Part shown: one piece after another, positions 20,697-31,499 of the stretch | Position numbering within the stretch: position 1 is the stretch's first letter | Layout of the letters: each line of letters begins with the position of its first letter | DNA from: Ailanthus altissimus | Taxonomy: Eukaryota; Streptophyta; Magnoliopsida; Sapindales; Simaroubaceae | NCBI GenBank assembly: GCA_946807835.1 | Contig: OX327696.1 | Span: 7,266,501-7,330,500 of the forward strand | Direction of reading: 5' to 3' | DNA length: 64,000 nucleotides | Position numbers and translations under genes: made by a program | The notes under the pieces: model-generated | Told to the model about the DNA's origin: nothing | The model's input: the letters and a program-made list of their open reading frames with translations, nothing else | The model's database searches: none

Positions 20697-21341
20697 ATGA
20701 AGACATTATTTGCAGCAACACTCTCATTCCTTCTCCTTGCCTTCGCCACAAAACCTCTTTTGGGGAGCCCAGATCCCGTGCTTGATATCAATGGCAACGA
20801 GGTAACAAAGAACCGCGATTATTATGTTGTTTCAGCAATCCGGGGAGCCGGCGGCGGTGGTCTCGCCCTGTACCCGGGCAGAAACGATTTCTGCCCTCTG
20901 GATGTTAAGCAAGAGCAACTGGATGTAGTAAGGGGAACAAAAATCAGATTTATGCCGGTTGACAACTCTAGTATTGTCCATGAATCCACAGATCTTAACG
21001 TGAGATTCGCGACTGTGACGAGATGCAATGAGCCACCAGTTTGGAAAGTTGACAATTACGACGATTCAAGAGGCAAATGGTTTATCACAACTGGTGGAGT
21101 CCCAGGAAACCCTGGATATGAAACTTTGAAGAACTGGTTTAAGCTTGAGAGATTAGGATCATCTCCAGGCATTTATAAATTTGTTCATTGTCCTTCTGTT
21201 TGCATTTCTTGCGTAAAACTGTGCAACAATGTCGGCGTTGCTTATGACGATGAACGACGTCTGGCTCTAGCTCCCAATGATGAGAGGGCTTTCTCTGTTG
21301 TGGTGATTCCAGCCGGAGAAAGTTCAAGAATGTTCGTGTAA
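20697..21341 (+). CDS. Kunitz-type (STI family) inhibitor, miraculin / 21 kDa seed albumin-like
   Basis: 214 residues, one exon, as usual for the family (about 200-220). Residues 1-23 are a signal peptide ending LLG before SPDPVLD, so the protein is probably secreted or vacuolar. The Kunitz N-terminal signature is VLDINGNEVTKNRDYYV (28-44), followed by IRGAGGGGLAL. Six Cys are present (66, 110, 165, 169, 172, 176). C66-C110 is the conserved first disulfide; the CPSVCISCVKLC cluster holds the second and probably a third. The fold is a beta-trefoil and family members inhibit serine proteases. The loop expected to carry the reactive site (about 84-92, RFMPVDNSS) lacks an obvious Arg/Lys P1 at the classic position, so trypsin inhibition is uncertain; miraculin-like members often diverge here. 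The ATG is fixed by TATA spacing and the signal peptide. Two RY boxes upstream suggest seed expression. Confidence 0.95.
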   Translation: MKTLFAATLSFLLLAFATKPLLGSPDPVLDINGNEVTKNRDYYVVSAIRGAGGGGLALYPGRNDFCPLDVKQEQLDVVRGTKIRFMPVDNSSIVHESTDLNVRFATVTRCNEPPVWKVDNYDDSRGKWFITTGGVPGNPGYETLKNWFKLERLGSSPGIYKFVHCPSVCISCVKLCNNVGVAYDDERRLALAPNDERAFSVVVIPAGESSRMFV

Positions 21342-21406
21342 TGAATAATACCTCGTAGTTTTCTAAATAATGGACTGGGCTCTTCGTAAGTCGTACGTTA
21401 TAACTA

Positions 21407-21466
21407 AATAAAAATGTAGTAGCCTGTGATCCTTTCAGTTGGAACTTGTAGTAATATTCAAATAAA
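21407..21466 (+). terminator. Polyadenylation signals of the Kunitz gene
   Basis: AATAAA at 21407-21412 and again at 21461-21466, 66 and 120 bp after the stop codon. Either could direct 3'-end formation. Confidence 0.6.
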
Positions 21467-21654
21467 AGTTGTTTGTTTTGCCGTTCAATCTGATTTTTAG
21501 AGTTTTGTTCCATTCAAGTGGCCGAAGAAATATTTGCTGACCGTAGAAATATTCAAATTTTACATACATTATGATACTTGTCAACAACAACTGCTTCAGT
21601 ATAGGAAACATTTCCCTTTCCTTTCAAAGATATGTCAATTGAAAGAATAAATTT

Positions 21655-22014
21655 TTAATTACTACCATTTTCTTAATCGGATGGATATTATATATTTTCC
21701 TATTGAGAAAAGGTCTCTACTCTCATTCGATATATTATGAGATTAATCTATTAAGTTCATAATTTTGTTGCACAGAATAAAAGGTAGAAAATTCTCTCTT
21801 TCTTTTTCTTTTATCTCTCCTTTCTCTCTTCCTCTAATGTATCTCTTTCTTTGTCAATTTTGCAGAGAAACAAAATTGAACCACCCAAATTCCAGCTAAG
21901 CTGAAGGAAATTCTAATGGCTTCAAGTTCGGATATGTATTCTAAACTCTTAATACTCATGTGTTGTTGATAGAAATGTTCGATTTTGAGTTTATTGAGAA
22001 ATATATTTTCAACA
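21655..22014 (+). repeat. Left LTR of family 2, 5'-truncated
   Basis: Matches the 3' part of 28008-28577 from about GGATGGATATTATATATTTT onward, including the pyrimidine-rich stretch TCTCTCTTTCTTTTTC, GAGAAACAAAATTGAACCAC and the end TTTTCAACA. The first 240 bp of the LTR is not recognisable here. Confidence 0.8.
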
Positions 22015-22329
22015 ATTGGTATCAAACCTAAAACGACATTTTTATTCAACGATGAATTAGAATGGTGCCATATTCTGTTGGGTGGCTTAAAACTCTATTT
22101 TTGACAAAATAAATTTTTGGCCAAAATTTGTTTTGTGTTCTACATTTAATATATGGTTCGGTCTATTGAATATTTGCAATGAACTAATAATATAGACCAT
22201 ATATTTGATTTTTCCACAATTTTTAGTAGCTAAAAACGTATTTTTAGTAAAATTTGGGTCCAAACCAGTTTTCAAACCCAACTTACAGACATTCGGGCGA
22301 GGAAGAAGGAAACATTACTATGCAATCCG

Positions 22330-22750
22330 TGCAAAATATCATATACAACCCCTCAATTTGTAATTAATTATGTTTTGACCTCACAATTTTAGATAATTAT
22401 AAACCATTTATTTATAATTAATTATGATTCGACCCATTATTTTGGATAATTATAAATTTACCCACATATTGTTGTTAATTATATTTTGACCTCAAACATT
22501 TTGGTAATTATTATATGGCCTAAAATTTATTAATAATTATAATTTAACCTATATTGTTATGATATTTTTTAGTTTAGTGCACAGTTTCTATTTTGTTGGC
22601 ATTTTGACCCGCCAACAGTATACTTAGCTAAACCTTTTGAATTTTATTGGTATTTTGACTCATCAACATTACTATTTGGTCTAATTTTTTTGTAGTTTTG
22701 CTGGCATTTTGACCTGTTAACATTAATTATCCACTATTCTAAGTATTATG
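22330..22750 (+). repeat. Two minisatellites in the family 2 leader
   Basis: 22340-22560 holds about four degenerate copies of a 55-65-bp unit built around TAATTAATTATG..TTTGACC and GATAATTATAAA. 22575-22740 holds three copies of a unit around TTGGCATTTTGACCCGCCAACA. Both lie between the primer-binding site and gag. Confidence 0.65.
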
Positions 22751-23170
22751 GGATAAAGTTACATAGCATATTTCTTTTTATAAAGGCCACAATTTAGAGT
22801 GGTTGCATACTCACTTGTTGTAGGACCAATCATGATAAAAATTTTAGGCCATAATTTTGTAGTGTTATACCCATTTTTGGTAAATGCTTAATTTTGTATG
22901 TATGGATTATGCTTTTTTACTGAGATTTATACGGGTGATGGTATTACTATGTTGGTAAATCATTACTTGGTAAGATGCTTGGATTGGTAAAAATATTGGT
23001 TGGATATTTAGTACTAAGAAATCTAGTTACCCTATCAATAATAGATCATTATTAGTCTTATATGTAACTAGTTTGTTTTATCTAAGGTTGAAGTTTTCCC
23101 ATTATTCTAAGCTCCAATATATTATTATTGACTGAGACATTTTGAAAAGCATAGGAATCATATTGATTGC

Positions 23171-26100
23171 ATGATTTTGTTTTACATGCTTACTGATATT
23201 ATTGTTGATTCTTTATCAGTTGATGCATTATTGTATCTCCAACTTGTCTTCGTTAAGACTTTGACTAGGGCTAATTATAATGACTGGCACGAGTCCATTA
23301 TTGTTTATCTGTCACTCATAAACAAAGACTTGACATTGAGGAAGGATCGTTCCACTATGCTTATAAATGATATTACTACTGCTGAGAAAGTGTATTGGGA
23401 GTCATTAGGTCACCATTAATAGATCCATTCGGAATAGCATTCCTTCTTGTGAGTATGCCAACTACATTAGGTTGTTCTTATAGGGGATCTAATATACGTG
23501 TGTGTATGCATGTACAATTGTGTTTATTACATAAAATACGTATCACATACATATTTAGTGCTAAAGAATAATTAAATTATACAATAAATAATATATTAAT
23601 CTTATTAATATATTATACATGTGTATCTTGGGAGTCTGCCTAGAGACCAACTTGTTGGCAATTCTAGTCACCAATTCAGTTGGCTTGGTAAGCTAGAACA
23701 ACAGCTCTATATCCAGTACTGGATTTAATACTTAAACTCTTTGAATTATTTTTTTCTTGATCAATAAAATAAATTTCTAGTTGTTGTAACTGGTAACGTA
23801 TAATGAAAATAATTTATAAATTAATTTTAACATTTGAAACCAATTTACAAGAGATCAAATCTCTTTATTTCTTCACTAATTACCCGGCCACCATGTTGAA
23901 AAGCAAAGCAACAATTGCTTTGTTTTCCAAAGAAACAACCGAAATAGAAAATGAAACAATTTTTCATTTTCTCTCTCGGCACCCTAAGAAGAATATAATT
24001 GAAACAATTTCATTTTGTTTTCTTACCCCCACCGAATTCACACACTTGTGTATATATATATATATATATTATCATATTAATATAATAATAATATTATATA
24101 TTATAATATAAAATAAAGCCATCAAATAAATAAACTAATATTGTTATATAAAATAATAATATAAAATAAAAAACGGATGACAACTATTTAACAATATATA
24201 ATATAATAATATTATAAAATAAAATAATATATTATAATAAAATATTTTGATTATTTAACAATTAAATAATCAATATGTGAAATTACCATTTTACTCCTCA
24301 TAAATAGTTACCAAGTCTACTCCTAATAGGTCCCACCAAATCTCACACTTAAGTAAACTCAACTGAGGGTCCACAATGCGCCAAGTGTCATTATACAATT
24401 AGTAAATAATAATTATTGACTAATTATTATATTTAAAGCTTAAATACAGACACGCACACATTCTTATGGTAGTGCTGGATATTACTGAATTAAACATTTT
24501 AATCTGGTATGCTGCCCCAATGCACAATTAGTATACCCCATATTGCGAGACTCCCTAGGTTCATGCCCAATTTTTCAAATGGAACTATTATCTGATTCAT
24601 CAAACGCCCGATTCCATAAGTCTGTGAATATTGCCCCATGCACACGTCATGGAAATAGCGCGTCGACCATCCAAGCTAAGGTTACAATGCATACGTATAG
24701 TCCTTCCGTCATGATATCTTGGATGTGCGGGATATAGATTATCATCGTCAAATCCCCATGTGCTAATCCATGTCATATCCCCAGACTTGTATCTTACTGA
24801 ACAATATGTGCAAACTCCTTTGCCATATTGTCACTCCCTGGTAGAAACGTTTTTCTAGGATTAATGCTTGTGGCCACAAGATTTTTTGAGATACAATCTC
24901 GAAGCATCTGGATATCTAACTCTTTATGCAAGCTAATGGATCCCATATCTGTACACATTGAACTTCATAAGCATCAGATCATACCCAATGACACCAGTGA
25001 TCACACTATTAAAGGTCTGTGATATACATGGAACCAAAGCATGGTGGATAACTTACAAGCCTACTGTGGCACTCAGATCAAAGAACCATGTATACTACTT
25101 AACTCGAGAGAACTCTATGTTAACAGCTTATATAGGGTGTCTATCGGAGGCCCTCATGAGTCTGTCCTATATCGAGTCTTAACTGGATACCATATGTCAA
25201 TACGAGCTCCAAGCTCACAATCGGTTATAAACAATCATTTATACCCTATAGGTATGACATATGTTGATCTATATAAAGGCATCCACTAATAAACTTGCAT
25301 TGGTAAAAATAGATCATGGACAATATTCGAGAACATACTTGCGTAACTGACATGTTTTAGCACCTGATTGTAACTCTTGCAACTTTGTAGTTACTAGTAT
25401 ATTCCCAAGTTTATGTCCCATTATAGACAAGGCTTTAACTCTTGGATCTTTACTGAGTATTATAACTAGCTAACAATTACTCGTACTAATATTTAGCATT
25501 TATATCTCTTAGCATGGTCAACTGTGGACCCTTATCTAAACTCCTTTAGATCAGATCTGAACTCTTTTAGATTATACAATGTCTATAATGTTACATTGCA
25601 CAGTACCATTTAAATAAGTATTATCGATTTAATGGGAATATACATATGTATAATACAGAAGTATATGTATATTCAGGGATGACATGTAAGCACTAACCTT
25701 AACAGTTCTCTCATACAGAATATGATGGCATTTTTAGGGTTAGAGAGCATATATTGAGAATGATCATCTATCATAAGAAGTTGAGATATATGGGTGTTTA
25801 ATTGGCAAATGGCTTCCTAATTTATAGGATTCTTGAATCGCTTCCTTCTCAGTTAGCCAATCTAAAATATAATTATAACACCCAAAAGGAAGAGTAGAAT
25901 CTTGGTGCAATGACAGCCTATATAGTTTAGGAGGAGAAAACTTTGAGGAAAGATTAGTCTCACACTGTCATGATGGTTACTCAGGATAGTGGGAGCATAA
26001 AGAAAAATCTCTAAAGGGTTACTGGTAAGTGTTTTAAGAGGACAAAAGTTAGAAAGAGTGCTCTGCAATCTGATGTTACCACCGCTTTTAGATCCAATTC

Positions 26101-26250
26101 AGAGGGATTAAAGCGAAAGTGCTTTTTGTCATAAGTGTGGGCACAAAAAAGTGGACTGTTATAAATTCACGGCGTGGTTAGAAAAGAAAGGTATTTCTTT
26201 TTCTTTTATGATATATGAGCCCAACCTTGCTGATGTTCTTTCTAATACAC
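23171..26250 (+). pseudogene. Gag of family 2, split by a solo LTR
   Basis: The 5' part (23171-23478) encodes the copia Gag N-terminal helix region, with LTRANYNDWHESIIVYLSLI followed by INDITTAEKVYWESL. The 3' part resumes after 25704 (MAFLGLESILRMIIYHKKLR-like region) with several stops. The zinc knuckle at about 26120-26155 would be canonical CX2CX4HX4C except for a one-base deletion in a T run between its first two Cys codons. It is followed by an FTAWLEKKG segment. Confidence 0.8.
23479..25704. mobile_element. Solo LTR, 2.2 kb (family D), TSD GTTCT
   Basis: Perfect 5-bp duplication GTTCT at 23474-23478 and 25705-25709 brackets a block without gag/pol. Its right end is ...CACTAACCTTAACA. 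Its body matches 56404-58654 along the whole length and 59690-60995 over its right half, with landmarks CTGCCCCAATGCACAATTAG, GATATAGATTATCATCG and the terminal ATGACATGTAAGCACTAACC. The left terminus TATAGGGG probably represents a mutated TG end. No coding region is recognised; short open frames at 24543-25289 are not conserved between copies. A (TA)n run lies at 24048-24069. Confidence 0.8.
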
Positions 26251-26269
26251 ATGGTATGTAAGCTTAAGA

Positions 26270-27350
26270 AGTCCATTTATGGGCTTAAATAAGCATCCAA
26301 ACAATGATATTTGAAGTTTAATGAGATTGTCACCTCTTGTGATTTCTTAGAGAATGTTGTAGATTAGTGTATATATCTAAGGATCAGTGGGAGCGATTAT
26401 ATTTTTCTGATTCTTTATGTTGATGATAACTTACAGCTAATAACACTGATATTTTATTTGAGACAAAAGACATGTTGTCTTGTTATTTTGATATGAAGGA
26501 TCAATGAGAGGCTTATGATGTTTTAAGGATCGAGATTCTTTGTGACAAATCTAAAGGTGTTCTTTGATTGTCTCAAAAAAGCTATATTGAACGCGAGCAA
26601 TTTCAATATACAATCATATACTTCTAGAAAGTACCTATTGTGAATGGTGACATTTTGTCAAGATCTCAATGTCCACAGAGTGACAGTGATAGGATTCATA
26701 TGCAGATAGTCTCATATGTATCAGTTGTAGGTAGTTTGATGTACGCTCAAGTTTTTACATGTCATGATATAGCTTATACTGTATGTATACTTAGGAGATA
26801 CTTGAGTGATCCGGGTATCAGTCATTGAAAAAGCACAAAGAAGGTGCTTAGATATTTGTAGGGCGCCAAAGATTTTATGTTGACATATCAGCAATCCAAC
26901 ATTCTTGACTTGGTTAGATATTCTAATGCTAATTATGCAAGTTGTCCAAATGATATGAAATCTGCTTCTAGTTATATATTTATGATGGTTAAAGGAGTTG
27001 TTTCCTAAAAAAGTGTCAAGCAGTCACTTACAACTTCCTTAACCATGGAGGCAAAGTATATGGCATGTTATGAGGCTACATGTCATACTATTTGGCTGCA
27101 TAATTTTTTCTCAAGGCTAGATTTTATGTTATCCATACCAAAGTTGCTAAAGATGTATTGTGATAATTATGTAGCAGTTGCTTTCTATTATAACACTAGA
27201 AGTTCTTCATGTTCCAAGCATATTGATATTAAGTATTTGTTTGTGAGAAAGAAGGTTAATCTATCTTTTTTATTATTCAGCATATTCCTACAGAGCTTAT
27301 GTTAGCCGACCCACTAACTAAAGGTTTAGCTTCCAAAATCTTTAGTGACA
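26270..27350 (+). pseudogene. RT tail and RNase H of family 2
   Basis: SIYGLK (26275) opens the remnant with stops where Gln and Trp are expected. The RT active-site motif LYVDDN is at about 26415-26432. The connection region contains VGSLMYAQVFTCHDIAYTVC. RNase H retains MEAKYMACYEATCHTIWL, MYCDNYVAVAFYYN and SKHIDIKYLFVR, ending near LADPLTKGLASK. Many stops and shifts. Confidence 0.85.
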
Positions 27351-28007
27351 TGTGACTCATATAAGATTAATAGAGTCTTTTGTTGTATTGTGATAGTGAG
27401 GGCTTTAGATTATATAAATCAGTTGCAAGTGTAATAGATTTGTGTGATTGTGCATGCATATTATGTTGATGATTTGCTGTATATATATATATATATATAT
27501 ATATTATTATACGCACACTTTACGGATATGGCATTATGTTGTGAGAATATTATGATATGAGGCACTATGACTTATCTCTATGTGCTTCTTTTTATGATTT
27601 AGCCTCATTTTGGTTCTAAGGAAGTAAAGTATCTTAGAGACATTTTGTTGTAGTCTTATTATAGAAAGATGTGTTAGTATCTTAGAGATATTTTATATTA
27701 GTCTCATTTTGGTGAGATGCGAGGACCTTATAGGAATAGACATGTTGATCACTTTGTTATGTTATTTCCATATCACACTTGTATACTATTGTTATGTCAT
27801 GTGTTTATATATATATATATATATATAATTGTATGTAAAGTATCTCGTCAGTGCCTATGTAGCTTGATGCTTATAGATTCATTTTGGACAATATTGTGTT
27901 TTGGGTGATATGCTCACATTTTACATATTTTGATAAAGTCACATATAGACTAATTTGGATATAGAATTTATTTTATTGGAATTGCTTATACTGTCCAAGT
28001 AAGAGAT

Positions 28008-28577
28008 TGTTGGAATATTTTCTATTTAATCTCAATGTTTTGGTCGACTGGTATAAATCATTCCTTTTATTATTAAAAAAAGTAAGATTATTACGTGATT
28101 GATACTAAATTATTTTGAGCATTTTTGTCACACTTATTTTGGCTAGTGATCACAATATTGTTAATAAGTCATTTTGGTACACCCATTTTTAGTAGTATAT
28201 TATTTGGACAAGTGTGACCATTTATAGAAATTATTTATAACCCATAACGGGATGGGTATTGTGTATTTTTGTATTGAAATGAGGTCCTTACCCTCATCCT
28301 ATATATTTGAGACTAGTCCATTGAGTTCATAATTTTCTTGCACGGGGTAGAGGATAGAAAATTCTCTCTTTCTTTTCTCTCCTTTTTCTCTTTTCCTCTT
28401 CAGTATCTCTTTCTTTCTTAATTTTATAGAGAAACAAATAGAACCACCCAAATTCTAGCCAAGCTCAATGGAATTCTAATGGTTTCAAGCTCAGTTATGC
28501 ATTCTAAACTCTTAATACTTATGTGTTGTTGATAAAAATGTTAGATTTTGGGTTTATTGAGAAATATTTTTTCAACA
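28008..28577 (+). repeat. Right LTR of family 2 (570 bp)
   Basis: Starts TGTTGGAATATTTTCTATTT directly after the purine tract and ends ATTTTTTCAACA. The 3' 330 bp matches the left LTR. Confidence 0.85.
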
Positions 28578-28631
28578 GGCTAGCTCTCAGATGATTGAAT
28601 CTTTAACCTGCATTGCTTCCTCAAAAGTCTC

Positions 28632-29701
28632 TGTTGACTTTCTAGTTATACATATTGTATTTTAATAATAATAAATCCTATGTTTGTTGTATTATATTAA
28701 TCTATTAAGTATTGAAGGATTTAAATACATAAGTGAGGTAAACCAAATGCAAGTAAAGCACTCATAAAAACTCAAGAACTTCAAGACTTCAACAAAATTG
28801 AAGGATATATTAAAAATTATTCTAGCATTGCATGAGATAGAATATTTGCACAAAATTAATTACAAAAGAAAGATAATTGTGTCAGCTTTCCAAATAATTT
28901 TTTAAAAGTGAATTTGGAGTTGTTTACGGAAAATTATGGCCAAATCACTCAAGTATGTTGAAGTTGGACCCAAGTGCAAAGTTTTGAAAGTTTCAAAAAA
29001 TGAACCAAAATACAAAAGATCAAAACTTTGGTAGTGTAACTGTAGCGGGACTATTTCAACATTCAAGTCACTATAACAAACTGTAGCATGGTTTAAGTCA
29101 CTTTAGCAATACTGTAGCAATAGCTAATTTTTGGTTCCTTATAAATACCTCACTCATTTGAAACTCTTCATAATTGGAAAAGCATCATATATCAATTTGA
29201 GAGCCTTTTTGTTCTTGTACCTTCATATTAGCTCATTTGGGAGTTTAAAATCTTTTGTATTTATTCTAATTCTTGTATTGAGTTTAGTTAAGTGTTTATA
29301 AGAACCACTTTGAGAGTAGAATGATTACTCTTTTATTATAAGAGTTCAATTGGTACCTTGAAAATTAATTTTTTATAGAGGTTTCTTGATACCTTAGAGG
29401 TCAAGTGTATTGATTCTTAGCCTTGGTTTAAAGCAAGCTAGTAGAATCCTCAACGTGAGTTGCTTGAGGCGTGGACGTAGGCCATATAGAGTGCCAAACC
29501 ACGTAAACATCCGGATGCAATTCTCTTTATCCCTCACTCTCTTTATTTTTCTATTTTAGTTATCATTTTGTGCTTATTTACAATTTATTTGTTGTTAAAT
29601 TTGTTTACATTTTAAATAATAGCATAAATTGTTCATATTAGTGCATTAATTTTTAAATTACCCAATTTACCCCCTTTTTGGGTTGCTTATCTAGAAATTT
29701 A
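28632..29701 (+). repeat. 5' LTR of the Sirevirus-like element
   Basis: TGTTGACTTTCTAGTTATAC ... GCTTATCTAGAAATTTA. It includes a CTGTAGC-repeat patch (29030-29130), TATA-like CTTATAAATACC (29138-29149) and the U5 motif GTGGACGTAGG ... AACCACGTAAAC at 29471-29510. Confidence 0.8.
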
Positions 29702-29756
29702 TTTGGTATCAAAGCCTCATTCTCTAGAAAAGAACATAATCATTTTAGAGAGATTC

Positions 29757-31041
29757 ATGGCAACCATTAGTAGACCTAGCATATATGAAGGCCAATCTAC
29801 CACTGGACCTTCATTCTTTGACTAAACCAACTATAACTATTGGAAAGCTAGAATGAGAATTTATCTTCAATCCATTAGTTATGATTTATGGCGACTTGTT
29901 GAAAATGAACCTCATATTCTGACTAAAATTGATAATAAGGGGAAATTCATCCTAAAATCTCAAAATAAGTGGGATAATGATGACAAAAAAAAAAAAACTT
30001 ACCATTAATGCCAAAGCAATGAACCAACTGCTTTGTGCCGTAGATAGGAAAGAATTTAATAAAATTTATGAATACAAATTTGCATTTGTAATTTGGCAAC
30101 ATTTAGAAGTTGTTTATGAGGGAACAAACCAAATAAAAGAATCTAAAATTAGTTGAATCACAAGAGAATATGAATTGTGCAAAATAGAGTCACACGAAAC
30201 CATTCATAAAATGTACACACGTTTCATGACTATCATTAATCAATTAAGCTCTCTTGATAAACGTCACTCTATGAGTGAGCAAGTGAAAAATATTCTTAAA
30301 TCATTACCCAATGAATAAAGAACTAAAATAACATTTATCAAAAAAGCCAACGACCTCAACACATTATCACTTGATGATCTCATTGGTAAGTTGATGGACT
30401 ACGAAATTGAATTGAAGGATGATGAAAGAGAGGAAGTATTAAAGAAAAGAAACATCGCTTTCAAAACTATAATAAGTAAGTAAGATAGTGATGATGAAAG
30501 TGAAGACGAAAGTAATGGAGAAGATGTTGTAATGTTAGCACGCAAATTTAAACAATTTCTTAAATTCATAAAGTCAAATGGAAAGAAGTTTGGCAAAGAA
30601 TTGAAGCGGACAAGTAATCGGTATGAGAAGCCAAAGAAGGAGCACATCATTTGCTTCGAATGTAAGAAATCGGGACATAAAATTCATAAATGTCCTTTCT
30701 TCAAGAACAAAAAAGGAAAGAAGAAAGCTATGAATGTCATGTGGAATAATAGTGATGGTGAATCATCAGATGACAAATATGAGATATCTAACCTTGCACT
30801 CATGGCCATCGGAGACAATGAATTTGATGATCTTGACAAGGTATGTGATCAACCATCTTTTAATGAATTATTAAATGCTTTTAATGAATTGCTTGACGAT
30901 TCTAAGGCAATAGGTCATAAAAATGCTATTTTGAAGAAAAACAATGTCTCATTGAAAAATGAAGTTGAAAACCTTGAAAAGAAAAATGATATTCTTAAAA
31001 ATGTAAATCTCTCTTTAAAACAAAAGGAAAATTCTTTGTAA
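29757..31041 (+). pseudogene. Gag of the Sirevirus-like copia
   Basis: It starts MATISRPSIYEGQSTTGPSF and follows the family layout: NYNYWKARMRIYLQS helix, YTRFMTIINQLSSLDKRHSM, DDLIGKLMDYEIELKDDERE. Then comes a canonical zinc knuckle CFECKKSGHKIHKC (CX2CX4HX4C, about 30646-30690) and a C-terminal coiled-coil-like tail rich in Lys/Asn/Glu (30870-31041). Stops replace codons after SFFD and in several later places, and a poly-A run near 29985 causes a frameshift. The 169-residue frame at 30532-31041 is the longest open piece. Confidence 0.85.
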
Positions 31042-31499
31042 AGGGAAAAAGAAAATCTTGAAATATTTAAAGCATGCATCCAAGAGTTAAATGAGAACCC
31101 AAAAATCAAAGAAATAATTTTAAAAAATGAAGCCATTGAAAAGAAAGTCATTGATTTACAAGAAATTATATTAAAATTCACAAATGGGCAAAAGAATTTT
31201 GAAAAATTACTTGGTTATAAAAAATGTGTGTTTAATAAGGGAGGCATAGGATATAAACCATTCCTAAAGCAAAAATTCTTAAAATATTATTTTATAAAAT
31301 CATGTATTAAAATAGAACTTAATTTAATTTGTCATTTTTACAATGAAAATGATCATAAAGTTTAAAATTGTTCTTTTAAGATGTTTAGAGTAAAACAAAT
31401 TTGGATTTTAAAAAGAACTTTCTCTACTAACATTCCAAGACCCAAAAAGATTCGGGTACCTAAAATTCTCACTTGAATCTTTCTTGTAGGTAACCCAAA

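Larger units (their letters stand above)
21655..28577 (+). mobile_element. Ty1/copia, family 2, internally deleted, with a solo LTR nested in gag
   Basis: A 5'-truncated left LTR (about 21655-22014), a primer-binding site (TTGGTATCA, 22016-22024), a long leader with minisatellites, partial gag, RT tail, RNase H, a canonical purine tract (AAGTAAGAGAT) and a full right LTR (28008-28577). Integrase and most of RT are deleted: the sequence passes from just after the Gag zinc knuckle (about 26250) to RT SIYGLK at 26273. A 2.2-kb LTR of another family occupies 23479-25704. The left LTR begins within about 190 bp of the Kunitz poly(A) signals. No outer target duplication can be read because the left end is missing. 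Confidence 0.85.

Noticed and set aside
24543..25289. Several short open frames in the long LTR at 23479-25704
   Set aside because: The corresponding stretches at 57488-58227 and 59837-60506 have different frames, so no protein is conserved.
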